64,000 nucleotides of DNA from Exiguobacterium sp. s193. Lineage in GTDB: Bacteria > Bacillota > Bacilli > Exiguobacteriales > Exiguobacteriaceae. The stretch lies in contig NZ_JACSMR010000003.1 in NCBI RefSeq assembly GCF_018618755.1, positions 124,001 through 188,000 on the forward strand. The letters are read 5' to 3'. The stretch's first letter is position 1, and every line of letters starts with the position of its first letter. Below the pieces are notes generated by a model that ran no database searches, had not been told where the DNA came from, and was given only the letters and a program-made list of their open reading frames with translations. Positions 9,818-18,361 of this stretch are shown here, piece by piece. Made by a program: the position numbers and the translations under genes.

Positions 9818-9937
9818 TGGGTATCCTGTGGTGTTGCGCTTCCCCACCTCTACTCGTCTGCAAAGCGGCAATCCCGAAGAAAACAACGAACAAGGAAAAA
9901 GCTTTTCTTACCGATTACTAGATTGTCTTCCTAAAAA

Positions 9938-9985
9938 AAAGACGGGACTGCCCATCCCTGTTAGATGGCAACCCCGTCTTTCTTA
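9938..9985. terminator. Bidirectional-looking terminator hairpin
   Basis: AAAAGACGGGACTGCCCATC pairs with GATGGCAACCCCGTCTTTC across a short loop, with A and T runs outside. It would end minus-strand transcription of the 10.06-10.9 kb gene. Its arms resemble terminators at 37566-37608 and 55313-55354. Confidence 0.75.
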
Positions 9986-10061
9986 TCGTTTCAGTTCAAA
10001 TGCAGTTAGTTGTGTTCTGATAGTTTAAAACGAGCACTTGATACACTCAGTCTCAATCGAT

Positions 10062-10925
10062 TTACTTCCCAAGATCACGTGCGAGACGCAAGCGCGTCGA
10101 CCCGTTGTCCGGGAAGGCCTTGAGCTGCAGTTTTTCACCTTCATACCATGTGCCGTAATCCGTTTTGACGACCGGGTCGCCAAGCGTCGATAAGCCTGAC
10201 GCCGAGACATTCATCCAGTCGATTGCTTCGACGATTCCATCCGATACGACGAGCAAGTATCCGGCGTTCGAGAAATGATACGTGTTGACGGCATCTTTTT
10301 GTGTGTTGCCAAGCTTGCCATACTTCGCCTCAAACGTTTCAAGCGGTTTCCCGAGATATTGCTCCGGTTTGTCGATTGGTTGGTTCGCGACGACTTGTCC
10401 AAGTGAAGCGAGAAGCTCCTCATCCTTCAGACCAGACGGTGCCTCCATCTGAACATCCGTTTCCGGGATGTAGCCTTCGACCGCATCACTTAACTTCAGA
10501 TGGACCATGCCGTCTTTTGCGTCGAGGACTTCATAGACATCCCCTAAGTCCGCCTTATAGATGACACTGCTTCGCCCCGCATCTTGATAGACGTCAGCGA
10601 ACGGTCGTTTGATCCATGCCGCTGAACTGATTTCGGGTGCTGCTTCTTTTTTGGTTTTCTTCTTCTCTTTTTTCTTCTTTTGATCGGTTGCAGCTGTTTC
10701 TTTCTTCTTTGGTTCTCCTTTTGCAGAAGCGTCTGTTTTCGGTGTTTCGACCGTCGACGTCGCTTGGGAAGCATCGTTATGCGAGACCATGTATCCCCAA
10801 CCGCCGACGATTAAAGCCGTCGCCAATAGACCGCCGAACGCAATCCCGCGCCGGTTGCGCTTTTGTTTCCGACGTGTTTGGCGCGATTGCCGTGCCTGAT
10901 CGTGCTCTTGTTCCTGTTGACTCAT
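10062..10925 (-). CDS. Membrane-anchored SH3-like domain protein, unknown function
   Basis: A 287-residue protein. Residues 1-27 are very basic (RQTRRKQKRNRR), followed by one membrane segment (about 28-48, GIAFGGLLATALIVGGWGYMV). Then comes a low-complexity Thr/Ala/Lys linker with long KKKEKKKTKK runs (about 55-95), and an extracytoplasmic part whose YQDAGRSSVIYKADLGDVYEVLDAKDG region (about 110-145) looks like a bacterial SH3 fold. The C-terminal 130 residues are not recognised. The topology suggests a wall-facing protein tethered to the membrane. ATG 10925 follows AGGAGG by 7 bases. It is transcribed alone, ending at the 9.94 kb hairpin. Confidence 0.7.
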   Translation of the reverse strand: MSQQEQEHDQARQSRQTRRKQKRNRRGIAFGGLLATALIVGGWGYMVSHNDASQATSTVETPKTDASAKGEPKKKETAATDQKKKKEKKKTKKEAAPEISSAAWIKRPFADVYQDAGRSSVIYKADLGDVYEVLDAKDGMVHLKLSDAVEGYIPETDVQMEAPSGLKDEELLASLGQVVANQPIDKPEQYLGKPLETFEAKYGKLGNTQKDAVNTYHFSNAGYLLVVSDGIVEAIDWMNVSASGLSTLGDPVVKTDYGTWYEGEKLQLKAFPDNGSTRLRLARDLGK

Positions 10926-10994
10926 ATTTGGTTCCTCCTGAATTGACCGAGTGATGTTTCATTCACTATACCATCTAATCCAGAAGCAAATTGT

Positions 10995-11978
10995 TTAAAT
11001 TTCGATGACAGTTCTGCCTTGATGTGTTCCTTCAAGCAACGACTTGACGACTTCCGGAACATCACTCAACGCTTTCATTTGCACCATCTCGGCAATCGAT
11101 ACATGCCAGTCGTTCGCGAGGTGATGCCATAAACGCTCACGCTCTGCGACCGGTAACTGAACAGCATCGATTCCAATCAAACGGACACCACGTAAGATGA
11201 ACGGATAGACGGTCATCGTCAGCTCGGCGCCGCCGACGTTACCGCATGTCGTGACGAGTCCACCATATTGTAAGGAACGAATGACCGAGGCAAGTAACGG
11301 ACCGCCGACCGTGTCGATGATACCAGCATACGTCCCTTTTTTCAAAGGTCGTGTCGTTTCTTCTAGGAGCGATTGCCGTGAGATGACTTCCGCGACACCT
11401 GCTTGCTTCAAACGGTCATGTTCAGCTTCTTTCCCGGTTACGGCATGAACTGTAAACCCGAGTTTCACGAGAAGTGCGACCGCGACACTGCCGACACCGC
11501 CTGTCGCTCCCGTCACGAGGACCGGGCCGTCTTGCGGCTCTACACGCTGAACGAGTTCATCGATTGACTGGGCAGCTGTGAGACCCGCTGTACCGTAACT
11601 CATCGCTTCAAGCGTCGTGATGCCATTCGGTAACGGCGTGACCCAGTCCGCCGGCACGCGGACATATTCTTGAAAACCGCCCGATGTATTCATTCCGAAG
11701 TCAAACCCGTTGACGACGACTGCTTGTCCTTCGATGAAACGTTCATCAGATGACGTCACGACATGACCTGCCGCATCGACGCCTGGTGTATGTGGATAAT
11801 TTTTCGTCACCCCGCGATTTCCCGTGACGGATAACGCATCTTTGTAGTTGATACACGAGTAGGCGACACGAATCAACACATCACCTGCCGGTAGGTCGTC
11901 GACTTGTTTTTGTTCGAGTGTCCCGACAAATTGCCCTTCTTCCTCACGTACGACGAATGCTTTAAATGAATTTTTCAT
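10995..11978 (-). CDS. YhdH/YhfP-family quinone oxidoreductase (acrylyl-CoA reductase-like)
   Basis: A 327-residue zinc-free medium-chain dehydrogenase that reduces activated C=C bonds with NAD(P)H. The catalytic-fold start CINYKDALSVTG and PGVDAAGHV, the nucleotide-binding VLVTGATGGVGSVAVALL (about 147-165) and the closing YPFILRGVRLIGIDAV are typical of the YhdH/AcuI/YhfP group, which includes acrylyl-CoA reductase. Length is normal. ATG 11978 follows TAAGGAGGAATTAAT. No zinc-ligand cysteines of classical alcohol dehydrogenases are seen. Flanking genes give no pathway clue. A distinct zinc-type dehydrogenase homologue lies at 27.4 kb. Confidence 0.88.
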   Translation of the reverse strand: MKNSFKAFVVREEEGQFVGTLEQKQVDDLPAGDVLIRVAYSCINYKDALSVTGNRGVTKNYPHTPGVDAAGHVVTSSDERFIEGQAVVVNGFDFGMNTSGGFQEYVRVPADWVTPLPNGITTLEAMSYGTAGLTAAQSIDELVQRVEPQDGPVLVTGATGGVGSVAVALLVKLGFTVHAVTGKEAEHDRLKQAGVAEVISRQSLLEETTRPLKKGTYAGIIDTVGGPLLASVIRSLQYGGLVTTCGNVGGAELTMTVYPFILRGVRLIGIDAVQLPVAERERLWHHLANDWHVSIAEMVQMKALSDVPEVVKSLLEGTHQGRTVIEI

Positions 11979-12072
11979 ATTAATTCCTCCTTACAGTACT
12001 TACTATTTCCCTAGCCTATACCCGAACCAAAGCGACGGTCTACCTTTTTTTATGGAATAACACTTCACGCAT

Positions 12073-12107
12073 AAAAAACCGCGATGCCGAAGCAATCGCG
12101 GTTTTTT
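12073..12107. terminator. Bidirectional terminator hairpin
   Basis: AAAAAACCGCGAT / ATCGCGGTTTTTT with a 9-base loop. It separates the DIP1984-like gene from the quinone oxidoreductase gene. Confidence 0.85.
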
Positions 12108-12240
12108 GGCATCTGACGGAAAAAGTCATTTCCGCAGGTAGTCAAAAGTGACAGGTAAACATGTCATCGGTCCGTGGTCATAGGTGTGCCGTGGCCGTTG
12201 TGATTCCCTTGTGGAAGCGTTTGAGAGTCAGAAATGCCAT

Positions 12241-12269
12241 CCTTAATCAGGAGTCTCACCTGATTAAGG
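12241..12269 (-). other. Perfect hairpin directly after a stop codon
   Basis: CCTTAATCAGG-N7-CCTGATTAAGG starts one base after the stop of the 12271-12777 gene. No T-run follows on the minus strand, so it may protect the mRNA 3' end rather than terminate. Bases 12110-12240 between it and the next hairpin show nothing I recognise. Confidence 0.5.
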
Positions 12270-12270
12270 C

Positions 12271-12777
12271 TTACATATAACGGTGACCGTCAAAATCAAT
12301 TTCCGTTCGGTAATTCGCGGCATTGATCGCATTTGAGATGCGATGTGCGGTCCGCTCTATCTCTTGTGCTTTAATACGGTATGCCTCAGGATCGTACAAA
12401 GCATGCCGGATGACCGTCGTTCCTTCAAATCCATACTGGAATTCGCGTTTCGGACGTGCGGCGAGTTCTTGGAACTGTGTCGCTTTTGCCCGTAATTGAG
12501 TCGCCAGTTCAATCGCTTCGACGAGCGGAATTGCTCCTTCTGTCGTCTCGATGGTCGTTGACAAGTTTGCTGCATAGACCAGTCGATCAAGTGTCCGCAT
12601 ATCACGCCGGACTTCATCCATCGCCGACTCGACATCGAGTAACGTCCGTTCTTGACCAGTCGGTAGGGCCTCCCCTTTTTCAAGGTCGATGAATGCAATA
12701 CGCTCCATCTCTTCGACTAGTTGCTCCAATTGTTTCCGTAAGATACTTTTTAGTTTCACTGCGTCTGCTAAGTACAT
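12271..12777 (-). CDS. DIP1984/septicolysin-family protein
   Basis: A 168-residue helical protein. It starts MYLADAVKLKSILRKQLEQLVEEMERI, close to the pattern of the DIP1984 (septicolysin-related) family, and has further amphipathic helices (DVESAMDEVRRDMRTLDRLVYAANLST) with a conserved Asn position in the middle. The family is small and cytoplasmic with no assigned biochemical activity; the septicolysin name is historical. ATG 12777 lies only 62 bases downstream of the end of the upstream membrane-protein gene, so the two may form an operon. The upstream sequence has only a weak ribosome binding site. Family call is by recall. Confidence 0.6.
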   Translation of the reverse strand: MYLADAVKLKSILRKQLEQLVEEMERIAFIDLEKGEALPTGQERTLLDVESAMDEVRRDMRTLDRLVYAANLSTTIETTEGAIPLVEAIELATQLRAKATQFQELAARPKREFQYGFEGTTVIRHALYDPEAYRIKAQEIERTAHRISNAINAANYRTEIDFDGHRYM

Positions 12778-12838
12778 TCTTCAGTCCCCCGTCTCCTGAC
12801 CTTCTGTTCCATGATACGTCGGGACTTTCTGAAAGGTT

Positions 12839-13615
12839 TCATCGGAATCGGTTGAGATAATTTGAAAAATCATGTTCGATGTCTGTCAGCGCAGTCGGTG
12901 GTACTTGAATTGATTGTTTTGAATCATACCGGATTACCTCATATAGATGCTGCAGTTCGGTTGACGGATGAAATCCAATTCGTTTGAACCACTCGCTGAA
13001 CGACTCCGTCTCTCGGCGTTTCAGCCGCACCGGCAACTGACGATTGAACAAAACGACCTGTTGTCGGACGGTCGATACAGGCAACGGAGGAAACACTTCC
13101 TCTGACACCAGCTCAGTCTGTCGGTATTGCTGCGGTGGCGTCACTTCGTCTTCGGGTGCACCTTTTAAGCGACGACGGCGTTTTCGAAGACGACGGACAA
13201 GCAGGACAAGCAACAGGACGGCCGCCAGACCCAGTCCAATCAAGAAATAGGGAAATCCTTCTGTCTCTTCAATTCCCACACCACCTTTTTCATCATGTTT
13301 AAATCCAAGTGAGATGAACTTAAATTTATCTTTAGGTTCTCCTCTTACTTCAACTTTTTCATCCGTCTCGTAACCATAAACTACACCCTTAGGTTCCGGT
13401 TCTTTCTTCCGAAGTAACTTCAGCCACCACCAGTCGAGCGGTTTGCTTCCACAATCCGTATGACAGTCCTTCGCCGCTTCCTGCGCCGCCGCTGTCGCTG
13501 GAAAAGTCTCGATGTCACGCAGTGCTTGATAGCCCGTCTCGACTAACGGTTTCATGATTCCAAGCGCCAGCAAAACTATGCCCATCATTAAAAGTAATCG
13601 ACTTCGCAATCGCAT
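12839..13615 (-). CDS. Two-pass membrane protein with cytoplasmic tail, unknown function
   Basis: A 258-residue protein of no recognised family. An N-terminal membrane segment or uncleaved signal (about residues 5-25) is followed by an external part of about 95 residues with a CHTDC pair, then a second membrane segment (about 122-142, YFLIGLGLAAVLLLVLLV) and a very basic stretch RRLRKRRRRLK. The C-terminal 110 residues end in a helical region (SFSEWFKRIGFHPSTELQHLYEVIRYD) that resembles the DUF4129-type tail seen in some protease-associated membrane proteins, but this is weak. ATG 13615 has GGGAGC upstream. It precedes the DIP1984-like gene on the same strand. Treat as hypothetical. Confidence 0.6.
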   Translation of the reverse strand: MRLRSRLLLMMGIVLLALGIMKPLVETGYQALRDIETFPATAAAQEAAKDCHTDCGSKPLDWWWLKLLRKKEPEPKGVVYGYETDEKVEVRGEPKDKFKFISLGFKHDEKGGVGIEETEGFPYFLIGLGLAAVLLLVLLVRRLRKRRRRLKGAPEDEVTPPQQYRQTELVSEEVFPPLPVSTVRQQVVLFNRQLPVRLKRRETESFSEWFKRIGFHPSTELQHLYEVIRYDSKQSIQVPPTALTDIEHDFSNYLNRFR

Positions 13616-13760
13616 GCTCCCACCTCTTTAATGTCATTTTTATCCATTATATAACGTTCCCAACCTAATTAACGGAATTTTTTGATTTTAATTAAAAAGA
13701 GCTTGAACAACAGACAGGATGGGAAAAGAAATGGAGTGATTTTTAGAGAGGAGTTCAATC

Positions 13761-15395
13761 ATGGTCATATTAGAAAATACACACAATCCCTATCAAAACG
13801 GGCGATTGATTGCAGAATATACGGAAAGTAACACGAATCTTGCGGCCGTCACCCGTGCGGAACAATTGATGAACGAAAGTCCGTTCGTCGCGCCGCGGCG
13901 CGCGCCGCATCCGAGCCGCTACTTACGGTCGTTGATTTCACCGCTTTTTTTAACGGACCGCGCTAAACATATCTTGCCTCTGACAAAAGCATTCGTCAGT
14001 GAACAGGATGAAGTCCGGCCGAGCTGGTTCGGTCGACTCACCTATGAATTCGAACAACTGGCCTGTCAGGTCGAAAAAGTCGATGTCCGGACGTACGGGG
14101 CTGTCGGTGACGGAAAGACCGATGATACGCTTGCCTTCAAGGAAGCACTTGCTGACGGACATCGCCAAGTCCACGTCCCTGCCGGCACATACATCGTCCG
14201 CGGCATTCGGCTCCCGAACTTTACGATTTTGACGGGCGACGGGAAAGGCCGGACGATTATAAAATTACATGATGATGCCCCGAAAGGACGTCGGTTAATC
14301 ACGAACCAAAATTACTTACTCGGCAATCATCATCTGCTCGTCGAAAAAATGACGCTCGACTGGAACATCGAGCGGATCGGCGCTGCTAAAAAGAGCAGTA
14401 CGTGGGGCAACCATTCAAGTTGTCTGACCTACGCCCATGTCACGTACGGCTGGGTCTTCGATGTCGAGGCAGTCGATCCCGGGCTTCATTGTTTTGACAT
14501 TTCGACGCCTTACTACAATTACAACGGGGACGGCGCACGGGCGAATTTAAGTAGTTCCTTCATTTGGTTTGACGGCTTGACCGGATCCGGTTTCGGTGAT
14601 GATGGCATCACGACGCATCATAGCGATCACTTATTCATCTCGAACTGTTTCATGCATGACCCGAGTGGGCGAGCCCACGCCGCCGGATTTTCGAACTCGA
14701 ACGGCATTGAAATCGATGATGGCTCACGTGATGTCTGGTTGTTCAACAATGCGACGTCCCGTTGTTTCGGCGGGCTAGAAATCAAGGCACATGCGACATC
14801 GTCCGCTGCTTCGACCGTCAAAATCGTCGGGCATCTCTCAATCGATGACCATCGTTCGTTCAATTTCCGCCATATCGGTCACCATCAAGCAACGGACCCG
14901 ACATCACAAACTGCCTATAACATCATCGCGACACGGCTTGTCGCGCAGACGCCTCAATATACACCGCTTTATGCAAACTCAAAACCGCGGGCACTCGTCG
15001 TCTCGGCATATCGGAACGTCGTCATTCATGACTTCACCGTCCTCGGTGACCCGAACTATGATTACCAGGAACAGCCGGTGATCGGAATTCAGTACAAAGC
15101 GAAAAACGTCACCTTGAGCCAAGTTAAGATGACGGGCTTCCGCCAGGCTAAAACGGATATTCAAGTCTTCGGCGGTGAAAACGGTGCAGATGACGTCCGG
15201 CTCATCGATGTCCGGGTTGAAGATTCCGCACGCCACGGGATTACGATTGGCCCCCACATTGAACGCGTCCGTCTGACGAACGTCGCCATCAAAGGAGACG
15301 GGACGGTCGGCTTGAATGCTAAATCCGAACCGGAACTCGAACGCTTCATCGCAACCGGTTATCAAGTACCTGTCCGGACCCATCCGTCCGCATAA
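13761..15395 (+). CDS. Pectate-lyase-3 / beta-helix polysaccharide-active protein
   Basis: A 544-residue protein with a right-handed beta-helix. The Pectate_lyase_3 start is clear at about residue 110 (VDVRTYGAVGDGKTDDTLAFKEAL, then VHVPAGTYIV), and repeated short turns with N, S and G (HSDHLFISNCFMHD, NGIEIDDGSRDVWLFNN, VRLIDVRVED) follow to about 520. Such folds cut or epimerise acidic polysaccharides and also form phage tail spikes. No signal peptide is visible: the N-terminus is MVILENTHNPYQNGRLIAEY, so export or a cytoplasmic role is open. RBS GAGAGGAG precedes ATG 13761. No phage genes flank it. A convergent terminator follows. Confidence 0.72.
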   Translation: MVILENTHNPYQNGRLIAEYTESNTNLAAVTRAEQLMNESPFVAPRRAPHPSRYLRSLISPLFLTDRAKHILPLTKAFVSEQDEVRPSWFGRLTYEFEQLACQVEKVDVRTYGAVGDGKTDDTLAFKEALADGHRQVHVPAGTYIVRGIRLPNFTILTGDGKGRTIIKLHDDAPKGRRLITNQNYLLGNHHLLVEKMTLDWNIERIGAAKKSSTWGNHSSCLTYAHVTYGWVFDVEAVDPGLHCFDISTPYYNYNGDGARANLSSSFIWFDGLTGSGFGDDGITTHHSDHLFISNCFMHDPSGRAHAAGFSNSNGIEIDDGSRDVWLFNNATSRCFGGLEIKAHATSSAASTVKIVGHLSIDDHRSFNFRHIGHHQATDPTSQTAYNIIATRLVAQTPQYTPLYANSKPRALVVSAYRNVVIHDFTVLGDPNYDYQEQPVIGIQYKAKNVTLSQVKMTGFRQAKTDIQVFGGENGADDVRLIDVRVEDSARHGITIGPHIERVRLTNVAIKGDGTVGLNAKSEPELERFIATGYQVPVRTHPSA

Positions 15396-15434
15396 AAAAA
15401 GCTCTGCCTGACCGCAGTCAGTGCAGAGCTTTTT
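15393..15434. terminator. Convergent terminator
   Basis: AAAAAAAGCTCTGC pairs with GCAGAGCTTTTTC around a 14-base loop, serving both the beta-helix gene and the DUF1028 gene that face each other. Confidence 0.88.
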
Positions 15435-15435
15435 C

Positions 15436-16257
15436 TCATTGGGCGCGAAGATACGCGAGGACACGTGTGTCGATTGTACGGTCCTGATGCTCACGCATCT
15501 CGAAATTTTCCGTGTGCAGGTACGTCCGGAAAGCTTCTTCGAACGATCCCCGGTAACCGAGTTCGAGTAATTTATCCATCACTTCCGATTCGAGTGCATC
15601 ATCGATCGGCTTGATTTCTTCCGGTTTACTTGGTTGCAGGTAAAGGGTGTGCAGTTGATAAATCCGTTCGAGCTCTTGAATCGGACTCGGATGATCGTCG
15701 ACACGCAAATCGATGTAGCGGTCATTAAAACCACCATATCCACCGTTTTCCTTGACGACGAGGAGCGCAGCCGACTGCATTCCGCGAGAATCACCACCTG
15801 CTGCTTGTCCGGCAGCAAGTGCACGTAACAGCCGTTCACCGAGCGGTCCGTCCGTCGCTTCGAACACACGGGCCATCTCTTTGACCGTGTTGCCGTCGAC
15901 TAAAATATTCCCTTGTGCGGCAAAGTGTTTGCCGGCGATCCCACCTGCCCAGTCGTTGCAGGCGTCTCCCGTGAAGGTTGCGCTTCGACCAGTTGCGTCA
16001 ACAATCCCGACTTGCCGCTCTGCCCGTCCTTCGTCCGCGTCCGTCAACAATTTTAAGACTTCCTCTGCCGACTTTCCTTCAGAAATCATCCGTAATCCTT
16101 CAGGGCCGTATGTCGTATTCGCGAATGATTGGGTCGCGATTGCCCCGACACCCGCTTTCGCAAATGGGACGGCGCTACCGACCGCAAGAAACTTCGATTG
16201 AACAGCGACTCCCCACGCTTGTTCTTTTTCACAATATCCGACGATTGAATATGTCAT
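15436..16257 (-). CDS. DUF1028-family Ntn-like hydrolase
   Basis: A 273-residue protein of the DUF1028 family, which has an Ntn-hydrolase-type fold and is often predicted to act on peptides or amides. Seen: the family start MTYSIVGYCEKEQAWGVAVQSKFLAVGSAVPFAKAGVGAIATQSFAN and the glycine-rich GQAAGGDSRGMQSAALLV, with an N-terminal Thr/Ser after the first residue region. A C-terminal extension (about 205-273) of charged helices is typical of longer members. ATG 16257 has GGGGGATTTCAAC upstream. It follows the YfcC transporter gene on the same strand, 102 bases away with a hairpin between; transporter plus hydrolase suggests peptide or amino-acid-derivative use. Confidence 0.88.
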   Translation of the reverse strand: MTYSIVGYCEKEQAWGVAVQSKFLAVGSAVPFAKAGVGAIATQSFANTTYGPEGLRMISEGKSAEEVLKLLTDADEGRAERQVGIVDATGRSATFTGDACNDWAGGIAGKHFAAQGNILVDGNTVKEMARVFEATDGPLGERLLRALAAGQAAGGDSRGMQSAALLVVKENGGYGGFNDRYIDLRVDDHPSPIQELERIYQLHTLYLQPSKPEEIKPIDDALESEVMDKLLELGYRGSFEEAFRTYLHTENFEMREHQDRTIDTRVLAYLRAQ

Positions 16258-16321
16258 GTTGAAATCCCCCTTATGAACTTATAACTACCGTTCGTCTTAG
16301 AAGTTCCCGATTCCTGCACGA

Positions 16322-16353
16322 GAAAAACCTTCCGCGCCCCTTGCACGGAAGGT
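16322..16353 (-). terminator. Terminator between yfcC-like and DUF1028 genes
   Basis: Minus strand CCTTCCGTGC / GCGCGGAAGG (one mismatch) followed by TTTTTCTC, 8 bases after the transporter stop codon. Confidence 0.85.
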
Positions 16354-16359
16354 CGATGT

Positions 16360-17766
16360 TCATTGAATCCCTAAAGTGACGGCAAGGAGCAAGGCGACGC
16401 AGGCAAGTGTCACCCAAATCGCAAATAACTTCCAAACAAAACGTAACCATTTTTCATATGGGATTCCCGCAATCGCGAGGAACGCCATCAAATGGGCACT
16501 CGTCGGGAAAATCATATTCGTCAATCCGTCACCGTACTGGAAGGCGAGGACTGCGACCTGTCGCTCAATCCCTAATAGGTCAGCGAGCGGTGCCATGATT
16601 GGCATCGTCGTTGCTGCTTGTCCACTCCCGGACGGAATGAAAAAGTTTGTAATCAACTGGACGATGTACATGCCGATGACGGCAAGCGATGTCGGTAAGT
16701 GCCCGACCGCATTTGATAAACCGTAGATGACCGTGTCGATGACACGACCGTCTTCTAAAATGACGACGATCGCACGGGCGAACCCGACGATCAAGGCGCC
16801 GAACGTCACGGCTTTCGCCCCGTCAATCAAACTTTCGAACGTCCGGTTGACACCGAGTGTCGCGATTCCGGCGAGCATTCCGATGATGAGGAACGATGCC
16901 GTCAACTCCGTTAAGTACCAACCCCACTCAAAGATTCCGATGACGTTCAAGGTGATGCCACCAATCAAAACGATGAGAACAAACGCATGTTTCTTCGAAA
17001 ATCGAGAAAAGGTTGTCGTCGCTTCTTCTTTCCGATGTTTCTCTAAGTCATAGACTAAGCTGCGCTCCGGATTTTTTTTAACCTTTTGCGCATAGTTCAT
17101 GACGTATAAAATCGTCACGAGTAAAAAGGCTAAGTAGATTGCAGTCCGGTAACCAATCCCACTGAACAATGGGACCTCGGCGATCGATTGCGCGACCCCG
17201 ACCGTAAACGGATTAAGCATTCCGCCGGCAAATCCGACCACTGCCCCGAGACTGACGATGGCAGCACCTGTCATCGCATCATAGCCTAGTGCCCGGGCGA
17301 GCATGATACCGATCGGGACGAAAATAATCGTTTCTTCCGCCATACCGATTGTCGCTCCGGCAACCGAAAAGACGAACATCGTCATCGGAATCATGATATG
17401 ACCTTTTTGACCGAACCGATTGATCAATTGATTGATACCGGACTCGATTGCTCCCGTCTCACGGATGATGCCGAAGACACCACCGACAAGAAAGATGTAG
17501 AAGATGATGGCCGCGCCCGCTTCCATGCCTTTTGGAATCGCTTCAAATAACCCAAAAAAATTAACGGGTGCCGACTCGACCGCCCGATATGTACCATCAA
17601 TGACGACCGTTTGCCCGTCTTGCTTTTCCCGATCGAACTGACCGGATGGCAGTGTGTACGTCAAGATGACTGCTATCAATAAAATCCCCATGATAATGGC
17701 ATATGTATGAGGCATTTTAAAGAAAGAGCGTGAAGACGTCTGTTCCTGGACTTTACGTTCGTTCAT
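16360..17766 (-). CDS. yfcC: YfcC-family membrane transporter
   Basis: A 468-residue polytopic protein with about 12 hydrophobic segments. The YfcC family belongs to the short-chain fatty acid/dicarboxylate (AbgT, DcuC-related) transporters; members are annotated as basic amino acid or C4-dicarboxylate carriers but the substrate is generally unproven. The start PHTYAIIMGILLIAVILTYTLPSGQFDREKQDGQTVVI and the internal FIPSGSGQAATTMPIMAPLADLLGI are characteristic. ATG 17766 follows AAGAGGAGGCAACTAA. A terminator separates it from the DUF1028 hydrolase downstream, but common orientation suggests a functional link. Confidence 0.88.
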   Translation of the reverse strand: MNERKVQEQTSSRSFFKMPHTYAIIMGILLIAVILTYTLPSGQFDREKQDGQTVVIDGTYRAVESAPVNFFGLFEAIPKGMEAGAAIIFYIFLVGGVFGIIRETGAIESGINQLINRFGQKGHIMIPMTMFVFSVAGATIGMAEETIIFVPIGIMLARALGYDAMTGAAIVSLGAVVGFAGGMLNPFTVGVAQSIAEVPLFSGIGYRTAIYLAFLLVTILYVMNYAQKVKKNPERSLVYDLEKHRKEEATTTFSRFSKKHAFVLIVLIGGITLNVIGIFEWGWYLTELTASFLIIGMLAGIATLGVNRTFESLIDGAKAVTFGALIVGFARAIVVILEDGRVIDTVIYGLSNAVGHLPTSLAVIGMYIVQLITNFFIPSGSGQAATTMPIMAPLADLLGIERQVAVLAFQYGDGLTNMIFPTSAHLMAFLAIAGIPYEKWLRFVWKLFAIWVTLACVALLLAVTLGIQ

Positions 17767-17906
17767 TTAGTTGCCTCCTCTTAAGTCTGCTTTCTAGCTT
17801 CTCTTAAGATAATGCCCTATTTTTGGAAAAAATAACAGATGTTCTATCTATTTTAATCTGTTTGTAATAAAAAAGAGAACTTTCGTTCGTTTTAAACCCC
17901 CAAAAA

Positions 17907-17930
17907 AAAGCCTGGCAATCGCCAGACTTT
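17907..17930 (-). repeat. Direct repeat, distal copy (terminator of ABM gene)
   Basis: A 24-base sequence containing the stem GTCTGGC-GATT-GCCAGGC, identical to 18330-18353. On the minus strand this copy is followed by an eight-T run, so it retains a full terminator. The pair flanks a MITE-like element. Confidence 0.85.
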
Positions 17931-17937
17931 CAGACTC

Positions 17938-18322
17938 TAGACAAAGTGCTATCGGGAGATACAGCGTCTTTTTTCGTTGCTTTCCTCGGGCGAGGCGCAA
18001 GCCGTTGCTCCTTGATCCTGACGGACAACGAGCAGGGTCTTGCCTGCCTCTTGACAGCGCGCAAAAACGCGCTTTTTCCCGCAGGAGTCAACGAAACGCG
18101 ACGCTTTTTTAGGTAATACCGTGAGGGAAATCCTGTCATGCAGACGGTTTAGAGCGCAATCCGTCTTGAATCGCTTAGAACCGCGAAAAGCAATCGATTG
18201 CGACCCTGCAGCTTTGCTGTAGCGGCGCGGAAGATTGCCGCTTTAAAGACGAGACGAGACAGGGAAGCGCGAACGGATTGCTTCTCGATATCGCATGCTC
18301 ATGCTTCATAAGAGTTTGTCTA
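17938..18322. mobile_element. MITE-like element with repeat units
   Basis: A 385-base gene-free element. Its ends are TAGACAA (17938) and TTGTCTA (18316-18322), a short inverted repeat. Inside are a structured repeat unit (about 17955-18105, minus strand, GACTCCTGCGGGA...CAAGACCC...CGCCCGAGGAAAGC) and a second unit with GCGACCCTGCAGC. It sits between two identical 24-base copies of a terminator hairpin. A shorter relative is at 55371-55505 and a related segment at 43.86-43.97 kb. No protein-coding capacity. Confidence 0.65.
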
Positions 18323-18329
18323 CACGCTG

Positions 18330-18353
18330 AAAGCCTGGCAATCGCCAGACTTT
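18330..18353 (-). repeat. Direct repeat, proximal copy
   Basis: Identical to 17907-17930. Located 8 bases after the ABM monooxygenase stop codon; on the minus strand its T-run is cut short to TTTC where the inserted element begins. Confidence 0.85.
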
Positions 18354-18361
18354 TTTACTAC

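Larger units (their letters stand above)
9487..10061. other. Gene-free repeat region
   Basis: About 575 bases without a credible gene. In order it holds: an IS1182-like terminal sequence (9517-9533), a structured intergenic repeat (about 9615-9718), a solo copy of the TnpB-element 3' end (9717-9817) and a terminator hairpin (9938-9985). Short open frames here have no ribosome binding site. Confidence 0.7.

Noticed and set aside
11791-11799. Single perfect DnaA box TGTGGATAA
   Set aside because: Lies alone inside the quinone oxidoreductase coding sequence; a 9-base match is expected by chance in 64 kb.
14979-15494. 171-codon minus-strand open frame under the beta-helix gene
   Set aside because: Antisense shadow crossing a strong terminator, with no known motif.
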